64,000 bases of DNA, taken from positions 41,359,842 through 41,423,841 of the forward strand of contig NC_132880.1 in the NCBI RefSeq assembly GCF_030463535.1. Direction: 5' to 3'. Below the pieces are notes generated by a model that saw nothing but the letters and a program-made list of their open reading frames with translations, was not told where the DNA came from and ran no database searches. Positions 44,801 through 56,916 of the stretch are shown piece by piece (within the stretch, counting starts at the first letter, position 1; every line of letters starts with the position of its first letter). The stretch comes from Salminus brasiliensis (taxonomy: Eukaryota > Chordata > Actinopteri > Characiformes > Bryconidae). The translations under genes and the position numbers were made by a program.

Positions 44801-46311
44801 GCAGATCCAATGGAACTCGCAGCAAACGGCCTGAGCCAGTTGTTCCGTCAGTGTCCACACACACAGTGCCAGAGAAACGCAGAAAGGTGAGGCGTTTTCC
44901 ACCACCTTGTCTTAATGCAGCTAATAAAAGCATCTTAGCAGTTACTATTGGGAGTTCCTAAAATGTTATTGAGGGTTTTTTTTTTTAATTTTAGCAGAGT
45001 TTCCATCATGTAAAAACTAAAAATTCACATTTTTACTCATATTTAACATATATTTAATCCACATATTTCTCTCACATATTTAAACATATAGACATTTGAT
45101 GATCGTTTTAAACATGTAGAGAGATGAAGGTAACATCATTAAACAAATAAAACTGATGGAATTCAGGACAATCCTCAAGATTTATCTGTCTAAAGCACAT
45201 CGAAGTCCTGTTTTTTTCACTTGAGAGCTTTACCCGATACGTTTTTGGAAGCTACTTTCAGTGAAAATGATATGGTGTCCATTTAAGACTGTTGAAGACG
45301 TCTTTACGCATTTTGTGTTCTGCTCTTGGACTGATCTGCAAGGACAGCCTAACTTGGCCATGTTGGCAGTTGTTTCACTGTTAAATTATTTTGGGGACAG
45401 AACTGGTTTCTAATTGTTCTGAGATCTTTTTTACCCCATCCCAGACTCCTTCGCATCTACAGCCATCCTTCTGAAAGCATCAAAGACGTTTTTGAATCTG
45501 GCCACTCACTTCAACAGTCAAGAGCAAACCAAACTAAACGTCTGAGCTTTAAATGAGACAGGCTCCTCCAAAATCGTATGTGGCCGTTGTTAGAGTAGAA
45601 GGGAAGGAGTAGGATTATTTCTCTGTTAATCCTCGCTTCTGCTTATCATTTGTTTATGGATTTTTTTTTTCCCCTCTCTCCCTCTCGCCACCCTAGGTAG
45701 TTGATGTAGTGCCCACTCTACCTGATATCCCTTTGCCAGCCATCCAGCCTAACTACAGACCACTACCCTCAATAGACGTTACCCCACTGTCCCCACAGAG
45801 ACGTAAAGGTTGGACTTCTTTCTTCTTCTGGCATTCAAAAACAGAAAAAATATAAGCCAAAACATCTTTTGTTTTCTTGTTTCCTTTGATTGATCAGCTT
45901 TTCCTTATGTATGTATGTGTATATTTTGTTAGTCCCCATATCTTGTGAGGAAGAAGATGCTGGATTCACAGGACGGCGTTTCAACTCTAAAATGGTGGTA
46001 TACTCCGGCTCAAAGACTTCATACCTGCCCAAGATGATGACACTCTATGAACAGTGCATTAGAGTGTTGCAGAACAATATTGACTGTGAGTTGCATGCCG
46101 CATAATGCAGATATAAATGACCTTTTCTGATCCATGATTAATTTATGAAATCCTCCTAATACAGTGTTCTGTACTAATGTGATCTTTGCTTCCTCAGCAA
46201 TTGATGAAGTTGGAGGTGTGCCTTTTGAGATCTTGGAGCCAGTTTTGGAGAGATGTACGCCAGAACAGCTTTACCGTATTGAGCAGGTTAACCAGGTATG
46301 GACATAAATGT

Positions 46312-46346
<35 letters not shown>

Positions 46347-48540
46347 CTGATCAGCCATAACATTATCACTAGGTAAAGTGAAAAAAACATTGATTATCTT
46401 CATCTACAGCGGCATTAGTCAAAGAATATATGTATTAGTCAGCAGGTGAACAGGTAGTTCCTGGAGCTGACTTGTTGGAATCAGAAAATGGGCAAGCATT
46501 AGGATCTGAGCCACATTGAGAAAAGAGAGATCATAATGGTTAGACCACTGGGTCAGAACATTTCCAAAACATCAGGCTGGTCTTGTAGGGTTCTTTTGGT
46601 ATGCAGTGGTCAGTACCTACCAAAAGTGCTCTAAGAAGGGGCAACCAGTGAGCATGACAGGGTCATGGGCGCCTAAGGTTCATTGATACACTCCCTTACA
46701 GCTTACAGGACTTAAGATTTACTGCTAACATCTTGGTCCCAGATACCACAGGACACCTTCAGAGGTCTTGTGGAGTCTGTGCCTTGAATGGACAGATATT
46801 TTGTGGTGGCACAAACTGTGTGTGTGTGTGTACATACATAAATACATACAATGTAATCAATAGATAGCCTAAATATTTTTATTGAAGATGGTGAGAAATA
46901 TGGATAATGTGCATAACATTATCTTCCCTCTCATAAGTATTTCATGGAAGAATCAGATGAGCTGTGGATGCGGCACTGCCGGCGGGACTTTAAGCGGGAA
47001 TCTCCTCAGGAGTATGAGTCTTGGAGAGAGTTGTATCTGCGCCTGCATGATGAACGTGAGGAGCGCCTGCGTATGCTCACGCAGAACATCAGCTCTGCTC
47101 ACGCCAACAAACCTAAAGGTATTTATAGTTGCGTCCTGTAGGAGCTTTGCAGTATGAGAAAGCGTCATAGAGCGATATTCATACTGTTGGTGTACCACTT
47201 TCCCTATTAAATCGGTTGGGGTAATAATTGTAAAAGTAATGAGTGTGTAACTGAATTGATTTGTTTGAAGTCAATTAAAAGGCACTGCTTTTGTGAATTC
47301 CTGACAGGTCGACAGGTAAAGATGGCGTTTGTAAATTCGGTTGCTAAGCCTCCTCGTGATGTTAGGAGGCGGCAGGAGAAGTTTGGCACTAAAAGTGGCT
47401 CTACCAGTGCCAGTGTTGTTGCTGCAGCTCCAACTCCAGTCAAGTGAGTCAATAATATAATAACTTCAGGACTGGCAATTGACTTTGCACACACTATTTG
47501 AAAGTACTGGGACACTACAGGAGGTTTTATGACATCCCATTTAAAATCCAAAAGCATTAATATGAAGTCTGCCCCTTTTTGCAGCTCTAACAGCAGGTTT
47601 GGAAGTCTGCAGTTAATGGTTCAGCAGAGCATTGGGAACTTTAACCTCTATGCTCCTCAGCACTTGGCGATCCCGCTCTGTAGCTTAGCAGAGTCGCTGT
47701 GGTTCGTAAATGCTTCCACTTTTCAATAATACCACTCGCAGCAGATGGTGGAATTTCTAGGAGGAAAGAAATTTCATGAACTGACTTGTTGCAGCGGTGG
47801 CCTCCTATTACAGTACCACGCTGGAATTCAGTGAACTTTTTAGAACCACACATTCTAAAGGCAGACTGCATGGCTAGAGGTGTTTGGTTTTTATACACCT
47901 GTGGAAATAGGTAGACCTAGATAAAACACCTTAAACACGTCAAAACACCTAAAACACACACCTTAATCAGTGATTAAGGGGAGTGTCCCGATACTTTATT
48001 GATTTACCTATAGTATTATTAAAATATAGTGTACATGTATTTTACTTGTATAGTCATTTGTGCCTTATGATTACATGTAAATATTTTAATCTCTATCAAT
48101 GGAAAGGTGCTGGACCTTTGCTATTTAAAAAATAACTGATATCTAATAACTGATTCACATTGTGCTAAATTATTTTATTTTGTCTAAGCATTTCATCATA
48201 ATATATTTTTTCCCCCCCAGAATCAGACCATCAATGTCCTACAGCTCCCTCAGTCAGTCAAGTGACGGTGGTCAGTCTTCCTTTAGCAGTCCTCCTGAAT
48301 CCTCTCGTTCTTCTGCTCCTAGCAGCAGTGCTGGCCATAGTGCCAGAGACAAACCACAAGTTAAAAGTAAGTATAGAATGATTGTGTATTTCTTTAGAAG
48401 CTACAGTTAGTAATAATATACTTGTTGCTGAATGAAGTATCCTTTATCTGACCTTATCATTTGATTTTTTTTTCCTAGAAATTGCACCTATGATGGCTAA
48501 AACTATCAAAGCATTTAAGAACCGATTCTCTCGACGGTAA
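41351..48540 (+). CDS. eloa: elongin A, Pol II elongation factor subunit (635 aa)
   Basis: Elongin A stimulates RNA polymerase II elongation and, with elongins B/C and CUL5, ubiquitinates stalled Pol II. Coding exons: 41351-41422, 42171-42227, 42949-43061, 43373-43878, 44615-44886, 45697-45808, 45933-46085, 46198-46295, 46938-47118, 47308-47443, 48221-48366, 48479-48540; 635 aa. Residues 1-80 form the TFIIS N-terminal/LW fold ([21 protein letters not shown]). A low-complexity acidic, Ser/Arg-rich middle follows (exon 4 has a long Glu/Asp run), then [17 protein letters not shown], the conserved block [15 protein letters not shown]...KMMTL and the BC-box region [20 protein letters not shown] (433-452), [26 protein letters not shown] and C-terminal [16 protein letters not shown]. 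It is shorter than human (about 770 aa) because of the variable middle. Exon 4 has a NAGNAG acceptor (start 43370 or 43373). Confidence 0.95.
41734..41799. repeat. (TG)n microsatellite, eloa intron 1
   Basis: About 33 uninterrupted TG units. Confidence 0.95.
43240..43276 (+). pseudogene. vestigial duplicate of part of eloa exon 4
   Basis: The intron 3 stretch CCAGAGGCTACAGACATGCC then AGGGAACCTTTACTGG matches exon 4 at 43419-43456 with about 29 of 35 bases identical. It reads [11 protein letters not shown] against [11 protein letters not shown] in the same frame. It is preceded by a plausible acceptor (CTTCCTTACCAG). Used as an exon after exon 3 it would hit a TAG within about 15 codons. Confidence 0.7.
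44178..44513. mobile_element. MITE with CACCTGGTCACTTCAT ends, eloa intron 4
   Basis: Left end TTTACACCTGGTCACTTCAT, right end ATGAAGTGACCAGGTGTAAA: inverted repeats of about 20 perfect bases, with weaker complementarity inward (GGATTATATCTGGATAAG versus CTTATCAGGATACAGTCC). TA dinucleotides flank both sides. No coding capacity in 330 bp, so a nonautonomous element. Confidence 0.85.
46314..46342. repeat. (CA)n microsatellite
   Basis: About 14 CA units directly next to the Tc1-like insertion in eloa intron 8. Confidence 0.9.
46345..46800 (+). mobile_element. internally deleted Tc1-like element, GATCAGCCATAACATTA family
   Basis: Left end ACTGATCAGCCATAACATTA; inside, GGCAAGCATTAGGATCTGAG... 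matches the start of the transposase frame and GGTCCCAGATACCACAGGAC... GAGGTCTTGTGGAGTC matches its far end, with most of the gene missing. It has the same structure as 53499-54021, so a deleted derivative may have spread. Confidence 0.7.
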
Positions 48541-49184
48541 AGGAAGAGGAAGAGACTGGATTTCTTTTCTGGGAAATAATGTGGAGTGTGAGAGTGTAGT
48601 CAATTCTCATTTTAATGTAAAGCCTCCTCTCCTCTTTTGTTTTTATGCTTTTAATTGTATCAATGCAGATCACTGGAAGAACTGGAAGAAATTACACACA
48701 CATACACACAAGCAGTGTTACCGTGGCATGTAGTCATTTGTCTCACTTTCAACAAAATCACGAGCTGTACAGTGCATCATTACACTACGAAGGGACGATG
48801 AACTCTTTGGCAGTTTTGCCCTATATATATTTAATTACCTTTGCAAGCAAAGGATTCTGAAACTTTGCTGTTAATAAGAAGAGATTCCCCATAGTAGTAA
48901 GATTGTGAGGATATGTGTTTTTTGTTTTTTGTTTTTTTTTTTTTCATTTTCTTTATTTAATTCAGTCATGGAAGTGTGTGTGTGTGCTAATATGTATGAC
49001 AGCGAATGATGAAGTCACACATGAGAGGAGAGGAGGAATCAGTCAATGGTCAGGACCCTACTTTTCCGCTCGACTGTATTTATTTTCAGTCCTTGGACCT
49101 GGTTTTCCTGAACTTGGCCCTGAATGGAAGAGGATCAAAATAGTAATTTTAATAGATTTTAATAAATGTTATATGGACATTTTT

Positions 49185-49190
49185 AATAAA
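49185..49190 (+). terminator. eloa: poly(A) signal of eloa
   Basis: AATAAA about 645 bases after the stop, followed by T/G-rich TTTTGTTTGTTCTCTGTG. An earlier AATAAA lies at 49161. Confidence 0.6.
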
Positions 49191-49279
49191 CTCAACATTT
49201 TGCCCTCATTTTGTTTGTTCTCTGTGTACATTTGTTTTAAGACTATGACATCTGGTCACTATGACATATAGGGGCTTTT

Positions 49280-50115
49280 CCTGCTTTGTGGTCAGCGTGG
49301 TCAGGTCCAGGTAGGCTCCGGACCCACAGCAACCCTGAACAAGGAAAAAGCAGAAATAATGGATGGGTGAACACTCACACTTTATAGCCAGTTGCACTCC
49401 TGTGGAACTTAGCATTGAGCCCCTGCAGTGACCCATTTGTGGCAGTGAACACACACCCCAAGGGTGGTGGCTAGCCACCCCGATTTTGTGCTGTCCAGGG
49501 GATCGAAACCAGTGACCACCTAGTCCCAAACTCACTTTTTTTGTTGTTGTTCCTTTAAGACTATAATAAGACTTCAAGTCATTTAACAACTGGTTGATAT
49601 CTATTGTCACAAGTAAATATGGCATTTGCTAATCAAATACTTCAAAAACTAATTTGAATTACCATTTATTATTATTTTTTGTTATTTTTTTCATGTAGCT
49701 GATTTTGTCAATGTCAGTGAAAATCAGAATTGGAGGCATGGAGTTGTGGGTCTGTTTCTTACTCCAATCTCTGTGAGGAGTTTGATGTGCTCTTCTCATG
49801 TCTCTGTGGGTGGCCTCTGTATACTCTGATTTCCTACCATCTCCAAAAAATACACATTGTGAATTGGCTATGCTAAATTACCCCCTAGGTGTGATTGTGT
49901 TGTACCCTGCAATGGACTGGTGCCCCGTCTGGGGGATATTCCTTCCTTGCAGCAATGATTCTGGGTAAGCTCTGGACCCACTGTAACCCTGACCAGGAAA
50001 AAGCTGAAACGATGGGAGAATGTAAGGTCACATGTTTAACCCGTCTGTGGCAGTGAGCAGCCACCTCCCTCGCCTCCCGCCCCCACTTCCTGCCAGTCCA
50101 GGGGATCAAACCGGT
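49280..50115 (-). mobile_element. L2-like retroelement tails (two pieces)
   Basis: The pieces 49290-49520 and 49880-50110 share AGGTAGGCTCCGGACCCACA / GTAAGCTCTGGACCCACTGT, ACCCTGA(A/C)CA(A/G)GGAAAAAGC and GTCCAGGGGATC(G/A)AA. The second has ACCCTGCAATGGACTGGTGC and GATTCTGGGTAAG, typical of fish L2/CR1 3' ends. They are intergenic between eloa and pithd1. Confidence 0.6.
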
Positions 50116-50199
50116 GGCCACTTTTCTAACGCCCCACTATGTGTAACTGATGTTCGTCACCACAAGTAAAAATTTAAATCATATTTTACATTGCTTTAC

Positions 50200-50520
50200 A
50201 GAATCAGAATCAGAATCTCTTTATTTCACCAAATATGTTACACATACAAGGAATTTGTCTTGGTGAGAGCAACACGTATGACAAGTAACAAAAAAACACA
50301 GAACACAGTCTTAAACTAAAGGAAAATGACACTAAACAATAAATAGGGTAGGGGATAAATTAAAAAAGTAAAAAGTACTAGAGGTAATAAAGAGCTGAAA
50401 ATATATTTACAGAAAAGAACATCTGTACAGGTGTGCAAATAGTCATAGTGCAAATAGGCGGAGTGCAAAATAGCTGTTCAGTCCGGTTTGGTACAGTTCA
50501 GTTGTATGTTTTGAAGTTTA
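50200..50520 (-). mobile_element. LINE-type 3' tail with TCAGAA repeat
   Basis: CAGAATCAGAATCAGAATC then TCTTTATTTCACCAAATATG and ACACATACAAGGAATTTGTC: a non-LTR retroelement 3' end in reverse orientation, the same family as 11976-12060. The A-rich region that follows to about 50520 probably belongs to it. Confidence 0.65.
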
Positions 50521-50845
50521 CAGTGGGAGGTGTTAGTTTGTTAACATGATAAGTAAGAACTGAATTCTTATTAGTAAAATTAAAGATTGACACTAGAATT
50601 TAATTTAATACATGTCAAATTTCTGAAGTCAAACATTTTGGACTAAAATATAAACAGCTTTCTTTAAGTGAAATGTGTTAAAGTGTAAAATGTTATAATA
50701 ATATAAATAACCTTTATAATAAAACTGCGCAATTCGAGTCACTTTGTTGTCAAAGGCAGGCCATTTTTATCCTAATTAACATAACCATGCGTTTGGCTTG
50801 TAAAACTCGCCAGGTGGCGCTGTCCACAATCTCCTAATAAAGTGT

Positions 50846-50980
50846 TAGGGTTACGTCCCAAATGTCTGGGTATATTAAACGTTAGTGCACTATGAGGGTG
50901 TAAAGGCCTTTGACAAATATTGGCGTGTGAAGTGCACTATATAGGCAGCAGTGAACGGTTTGAGACGCTCCCACGTTGGA
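50846..50980. mobile_element. GTGCACTATATAG-type nonautonomous repeat upstream of pithd1
   Basis: TTACGTCCCAAATGTCTGGG at the left, AGTGCACTATATAGGCAGC near the right, then GTTTGAGACGCTCC. Same family as 40558-41040. It ends about 260 bases before the pithd1 start codon. Confidence 0.6.
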
Positions 50981-51239
50981 AGTCGATATTGCGTATAAAG
51001 TAAGGGACTGCAAACACTACTTGCCATTGGTCGGACTGGTTTTGCCCTGGTCCAATCAAAGCTGCGTTTTCTTAATATTTTGGGTTTCTTGCTATAGTCA
51101 TTTATTTCTACGTGGTGGTTTGTTTGTTTGTTTGTTTGTTTTTGCGTATGTGCTCTCAGTTCGTGGTGCAGGTGGTGAACCGCTGAGTGTAGTAAAACCT
51201 GGAGTGTTTCTCATAGCAGTCTCGTAAAGACCACATGCT

Positions 51240-54200
51240 ATGTCTGGGCACGGGCACGGGCATGGACACGGCGGTGGGCACGGCTGTTGTGAAGACGATC
51301 ACGAGCCCGCTGAACGTGGCCTGGAGTACGGGCTGTACAGACGCATCGACATAGAGAAGCTGCAGTGCCTGAACGAAAGCCGAGATGGCGACGGCAAACT
51401 CGTGTTCAAGCCTTGGGATCAACGTGCAGACCGGGAAAAGGTACATGTAATGGTGGGAAATCCAGAAAGTAAAAAAACATCCATCCCAGGATTTTGTTCC
51501 AACTGCCGGGGCAGCTCTGCTGCAGCTGAGGGAAGGTACACTTCTGCAATGGTGGCATATCCAGGTCCAGACAGTAACGATCCAGCCTGGACAGTTGCAT
51601 TAAGATGGTCCAGCTCCAGTGATGGAGCCACAGGTACAAGGTTGATTGTTTGGTGGAGATTTGGCTGGAGGGGAGCTGGCCAGGAAGTTGGAAAACACAT
51701 CCGAACCTCTGGACCTGGATTTGCAACCTTTGCACTTTTTTTGGTGCATTAAGATGCTGCAGCTCCAGTGCTGGAACCACAGGCACAGTGTTCAAGGCCT
51801 GGTAATTAGCTGCCCAGTTACATGAGGCGTGTTTGAGCTGGAAGATGGTAGGAAATGTCCCTCTTAAAAGTCAGTATTTTTGTGTGATGTATTTCAAACA
51901 TTTTTTAAAAAATCTGCATTAGTTGTTAAGATGTAAATATAGTAGTTCAGAGTGGTTTGCTATAAATGCTCGCTTGTAGAGAAACCTACTGAATAAAAAC
52001 ACTAGTCATTTTCACATTGGTTTGAGGCCTTTAATGCCAAAAAGCCTAAAATCCATCTTCCAGAATAAGATGGCATAAAATGGTTAAAATGCCCCTGTCT
52101 GATGCTTCAGATTCAGGAAAGAATGGAAAAACCTGCACCTAATACTTGGGGTTATACGTAGGGCCCAGCCCATTCCCTTCACACACTACACTGCAGGCTC
52201 TTCACAGGGGCCATCAGGTAGGCACCTCCCTTTAATTAAGCCCATGACACCTTTGGAAGGCTTAACGGTGAAGTCTGGCATCCCAGACCCACATTCCTGT
52301 CCAAGCTCACTTCACAGACGTTCACAGGATTTTACTCTCAACCTCGATAACAGTATACCAACAGCACACATTGCCCTTCCCCACCCAAACTCTGCCCAAA
52401 AGTATTGGGACACATGCCCATTCTTGTTTCCTCCGAAATCAAGGGTATTGATTTAACCTTGTGTTGGAGGAACTGTCTGTACTGTCCAGTGAAGGCTTTC
52501 TAATAGATTTTGGAGAACTGATGTGAACATTTGATTGTGTTCAGTGGACCCAACCCATCCCCAACTCCACAACCCTTCCCTGAAGTATTGGATGGAGCAC
52601 TATTCTATCATTCCAGAGAATTCAGTTGCTCAATACTAGGGGGCTTCATACCTCTCTAGCCCACGTCTGGCATTAGACTCCAGAGAGTCCTATTCCATTG
52701 GCAGTACTTTTTAACAGGGACTAGACAAGCTTCGTTAGAAGAGGTGTCCACAAACATTTGGACATATAGTGTATTACAGCAAAGGGGGCACAAACTCCCA
52801 AATAATACCTTTTGGTTTTGGAAGAAGCATTGGATGAGCAGGTGTCTAACGTCTGCTTGTGTAGTGTACTTGGTGCAATGGCTGAGCTGATGGATGAACT
52901 ACACTGCTGTAATTAAATATACTGTTTTTTGTTTTGTTTTTTTTTTTCAGTTTGTGGAGAGCGATGCAGATGAGGAGCTTCTGTTCAATATCCCGTGAGA
53001 CTGTGATCCTCTTCTATCACATATGTGCTGCAGTCTCGTGGGTCATGGACCATCAAATTTGTCCTCTCTTTTATTCTATTCTTCATGTCTTGTTTCTTGG
53101 TTGCTTTGGCAGGTTTACAGGAAGTGTGAAGCTAAAAGGGATTATCATTTCCGGGGAGGATGATGAGTCCCACCCATCGGAAATGAGGCTGTAAGCATAC
53201 TATTAGTTTGATGTCCTGCCTGGCACTAATTGTGTACAGCATTAGTGTGCCCTTTTTGAGATTTCTTTTACTCCACAGATACAAGAACATACCACAGATG
53301 TCATTTGATGACACGAGCAGAGAGCCTGAGCAAGCATTTCGCCTCAACAGGGATGCACTAGCTCAGCTTGAGTATCCAACTAAGTAAGTTTTCTGAATCT
53401 GAGAGACCTCATCCTCAAATTGAAATGTAGGTCAAATAAATATCAAGCATAAATATGTATTCATGGTTACGTTATAGATCTGTTGTATTATGTATTACAC
53501 ACCGATAAGCCATATAATTAATACCAGACAGGTGTGAATATAACAGGTGAAGTGAAAAACGTTGATTATCTACAGTGGCATCTGTCAAGGGGTAGATATA
53601 AAAGGGCTGCAAGTGGACAGTCAGTCCTTGAAGGTGATGTGTTAAAAGCAGGACAAATGGGCAGGCGTAAGGACCTGAGCCACTCTGACAAGACCCAAAC
53701 TGTGATGGCTGGATGTTCGAGTCAGAACATCTGGCTGATGGTTTGAAGGTCTTTTTTTGGTATGCAGTGGTAAGTACCTACCAAAAGTGGCCCAAGAAGG
53801 AACTACCAGTGAACTGGCTCATTGATGTAATCCACAGAAGCCCCACAACCTGCAGGGTGTAAAGGACCTGCTGCGAACGTCTTTGTGCCAGGTTCCCTGT
53901 GTTATCTTTAGAGGTCTTGCGGAGTCCGTGCCTTGAATGTTCAGTTCTGTTGTGGCAGAACAAAAGGGGGCAATATTAGCAATATTAGGCAGGTGGTGCT
54001 AAACTTATGTCTGATTGGTGTTCACTAAAGTCTTGTGTGGTATCTATGTTTCAGTGTTTTACACCCTTTTTATATTTTTTTTATTTGCTCATTTATTTTA
54101 CAGAATTGCCCGCTTTTCCAATGTGCATCACCTGTCTATTCATATTTCTCGAAACTTTGGGGCAGATTCTACTCGTGTCTACTACATTGGACTACGGGGA

Positions 54201-54893
54201 GAGTACACTGAGGTGAGAACTGGGGATTGGGACATTTTTCCAGTAAAGAATCAGTCAGTGTTTGTTCCTTTTAGCTCTTGGTTGCATTATCCAAACACAT
54301 AGCATTATAGGACTTTCCAAGTACACCTAATATTCTGAAGCTTAAAAAACTGAAAGAAAAAAAAAAAAGACAATTTAGAGAGAACACAGATCCACTGCTC
54401 CACAACTCAATCTTGGAGGGGGGGCTTTATTCCCGTATAGCCCACGCTTGGCATTAACCATGGTGCCAATAGGTTCATGTTTATCTGCCCCAGAGAGTCC
54501 TATTTTATTTGCAGTACTTCTCTACAGGGACTAGACAAGCTGTGTGTGTGCATTTGCACATCTGTGTCAGCAATTAGTGAAACTACAAAGTAAAGTAGCT
54601 GAGTGCATTCATTAGAAGGGGTGTCCACAAACAATGTATCTTCCAGGGTGAAACAGTCTTGAGACCTTTGATGTATATTTTACTTTCGTTTTTGGAACCT
54701 TATTGGTGTGGATTGTCTCTGAAGTTGTTCCCTGTTGTGTTTAAGATTAAACTTAAGCTTCGTTTTTGTTTTATATGTCTGTCTCACACAGGCTCACAGA
54801 CACGAGGTGACTATCTGTAACTACGAGGCAGCGGCAAATCCAGCAGATCATAAAGTGGAAACGATCACTCCACAGACACACTTCATATCATGA
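51240..54893 (+). CDS. pithd1: PITH domain-containing protein 1 (212 aa)
   Basis: Proteasome-associated PITH-domain protein; human PITHD1 is linked to RUNX1/megakaryocyte biology and sperm. Coding exons: 51240-51440, 52951-52994, 53113-53190, 53279-53383, 54104-54212, 54792-54893; 212 aa (human 211). The His/Gly-rich start (MSGHGHGHGHGGGHGCC) could bind metal. GLEYGLYRRIDIEKLQCLNE opens the PITH fold at about residue 28; GSVKLKGIII, DDESHPSEMRLYKN, MSFDD, FSNVHHLSIHISRNFGAD, YYIGLRGEYTE and VTICNYEAAANPADHK follow, ending in THFIS. All junctions are GT-AG. Intron 1 holds a local repeat and a Tc1-like copy, and introns 4 and 5 hold two more. No signal peptide or membrane segment. Confidence 0.97.
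51554..51792. repeat. complex direct and inverted repeat in pithd1 intron 1
   Basis: The block 51597-51644 (GCATTAAGATGGTCCAGCTC...) is repeated at 51745-51792 (GCATTAAGATGCTGCAGCTC...), period 148, about 80% alike. ATCCAGGTCCAGA (51559) is also inverted as TCTGGACCTGGAT (51709-51721). Confidence 0.7.
52385..52772 (-). mobile_element. CACTATATG-family Tc1-like element, pithd1 intron 1
   Basis: Right-side marker AAAAGTATTGGGACAC at 52398 and left end (reverse strand) at GGACATATAGTGTA, 52772. The central transposase-like remnant is shortened compared with 36559-37042. Confidence 0.75.
53499..54021 (+). mobile_element. internally deleted Tc1-like element, pithd1 intron 4
   Basis: Left end CACCGATAAGCCATATAATT; the right end, reverse-complemented, is ACACCAATCAGACATAAG. 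It keeps the transposase start (MGRRKDLSHSDKTQTVMA at 53659) and the far 3' part (CTGCTGCGAACGTC, GAGGTCTTGCGGAGTC), losing the catalytic centre. Nonfunctional. Confidence 0.8.
54370..54640 (-). mobile_element. CACTATATG-family element, truncated, pithd1 intron 5
   Basis: AGAGTCCTATTTTATTTGCA, GGGACTAGACAAGCTG and AAGGGGTGTCCACAAACA are the reverse complement of the left part of 36559-37042. The outermost terminal repeat is missing. Confidence 0.7.
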
Positions 54894-55030
54894 CAAAAAA
54901 TGCGTGCTTGTGCCGTTAGTATGAAATTAATGCTTTTTGGTAACTGAAGTGTGTGAATTAGAAGAGAAACGTATGTCTTAAGACATATCTAAAAGGAACT
55001 GGCTTGTTTGACTGCAACTTTTTGTGTGCC

Positions 55031-55036
55031 AATAAA
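55031..55036 (+). terminator. pithd1: poly(A) signal of pithd1
   Basis: AATAAA 138 bases after the stop. Confidence 0.75.
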
Positions 55037-55234
55037 TATTCAGAGTTACACAAGTGTTTATAATCTCCTGGAATAGCAAGACGCTAATTTAATAATCAAC
55101 ATAAAACAGAAGAAGATCATTGTTTAAAAATGACAATTAAGCTGAATAATGAATAAAAGCAATGATTAGGAGAGATAGTGAGACACTGGTTTTATTGGCT
55201 TGCGTCACCAATATCACAACAGAGGTCATGTATT

Positions 55235-55413
<179 letters not shown>

Positions 55414-55863
55414 CGCCTTGGTGGTGTACTGAATCCAGACTGGTTTTATATTATTCTGAACAATTTCACCCTGAAAAATGTAACATGTAAGTTAGGGGGT
55501 GATATTAGATAGATTCCTCCACTCCCCGCTATCTCAGGCTTGCAGTGGGGTAGACCTAAGGCCCAACCACCACCACCCTGAGTCATTATAGGAACCAGAA
55601 CAGAGGTCGTTTACATGTACTGTATTGTATAACAGGGACAGTAAGAATACAGAGATAAAGAGACAACTCGTAAAAGAGTTATTCCTGATTTTCAATAAAA
55701 CAACGTGGAAAGTGGAAAAACGTTCGACACTGAGCATTTAATCCACACATGGTTGCTAGTTTAATCTTTATAGTGTTGTACCTAATAAAAAAGTACATTC
55801 GTACACTCATTTGCCACACGCTTATCCCATGTTTTAACGTTTTTGGAAAGGGTGGGCTGGCGA

Positions 55864-55941
55864 TGGCGTCACGCTGCCCACTGCCCGCCCCTCTCCGGCA
55901 GAAAGCAGCGGAAGTTCCGTTGTGACCAGCGAGAGCGAGCG
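55864..55941 (+). promoter_or_regulatory. lypla2: lypla2 promoter and noncoding exon 1
   Basis: GC-rich block with a CRE-like GCGTCACG (55866), C-rich CCGCCCCTCTCC and an ETS site GCGGAAGT (55908-55915). A splice donor (GAGCG then GTGAGT) puts the end of a noncoding exon at 55941. No TATA box. The start site is inferred. Confidence 0.55.
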
Positions 55942-56360
55942 GTGAGTGTATGACTCTGTAGCGGTGGGCCGAGGTTTTTTAATTACCCTTTTATTCCTCA
56001 GAAACAAGAACTGCGGGCAGGTGTGATGCCGAGTTTAAGGGGGCGCTTGTTTAGTAGGACGCGACAGCTCGGGGCCCTGGCTGAGCGCGCGCGCGCGTGT
56101 GTGTGTGTGAGCGAGCTAATGCAGCAGTGGTGATACAGAGGGGAGCGGGGGGTTTAGCCAGACAATACCGACCACTGAAGCTCAATGCAGGAGGCAGCGC
56201 GACTCTCAGTGTGGGGTTATGGAGGGAGCGGGCGAAGCGGGATTAAGCACGCTGTTTGCGGGGATGAACGAGCGCATTGAAAGCTGAAACAGTCCCTCGG
56301 GTTTGCTTATGTATCATCCTGAATTCCACTAGCCGGCTAAACTGGGCTAAGCTGCTCTGT

Positions 56361-56460
56361 TCTCTGTCTGTGTCCCTTCCTCCCTTCCTCCCTCCCTTCT
56401 TCCCTTCCTCCCCCACTATTGTTTTTCCTTGTCCGCCCCCTCTTCCTCTCAGTTTGAACC
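56361..56460. repeat. C/T-rich tract in lypla2 intron 1
   Basis: CCTTCCTCCCTTCCTCCCTCC-type polypyrimidine run. A GTT/GAT trinucleotide repeat follows at 56881-56930, in the same intron. Confidence 0.8.
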
Positions 56461-56881
56461 CAAATGAAAACTAGACTCGAAGCACACGAGAGAAATATCC
56501 ACCCGCTCTCCCTTGAGGCTCCGGTGAGAAACAGTAGCCTAATGTAGTGCTGGTTGACGAGTTGCCATACTGTAGTGGTCGCGCATGCGCTGTACGCTTA
56601 GCTCGCACCGACTGGCTGTAAGGGAAACACACTGTTCTTTGAATTGTTCTGCGGTTGGAGGCAGCCATTAGCTAGCTATCTTTCTTGTGATCGTGGTGTT
56701 TCTGTCCTGTTTTTTGCTCTGTAGTACTGTTGGACAGTCTGATGGTCTTTCTTTCACTTTCTTTGACAAAGCTAGCGCCAGCCAGCTAACGCTAACCCGT
56801 TCACGGCTCCGTCTGTGGGGCAGGTGTTTTGATGAGAGCCTCCGTTCGTTTACACGACGACCGGCATATTGTGGGGTCGCC

Positions 56882-56916
<35 letters not shown>

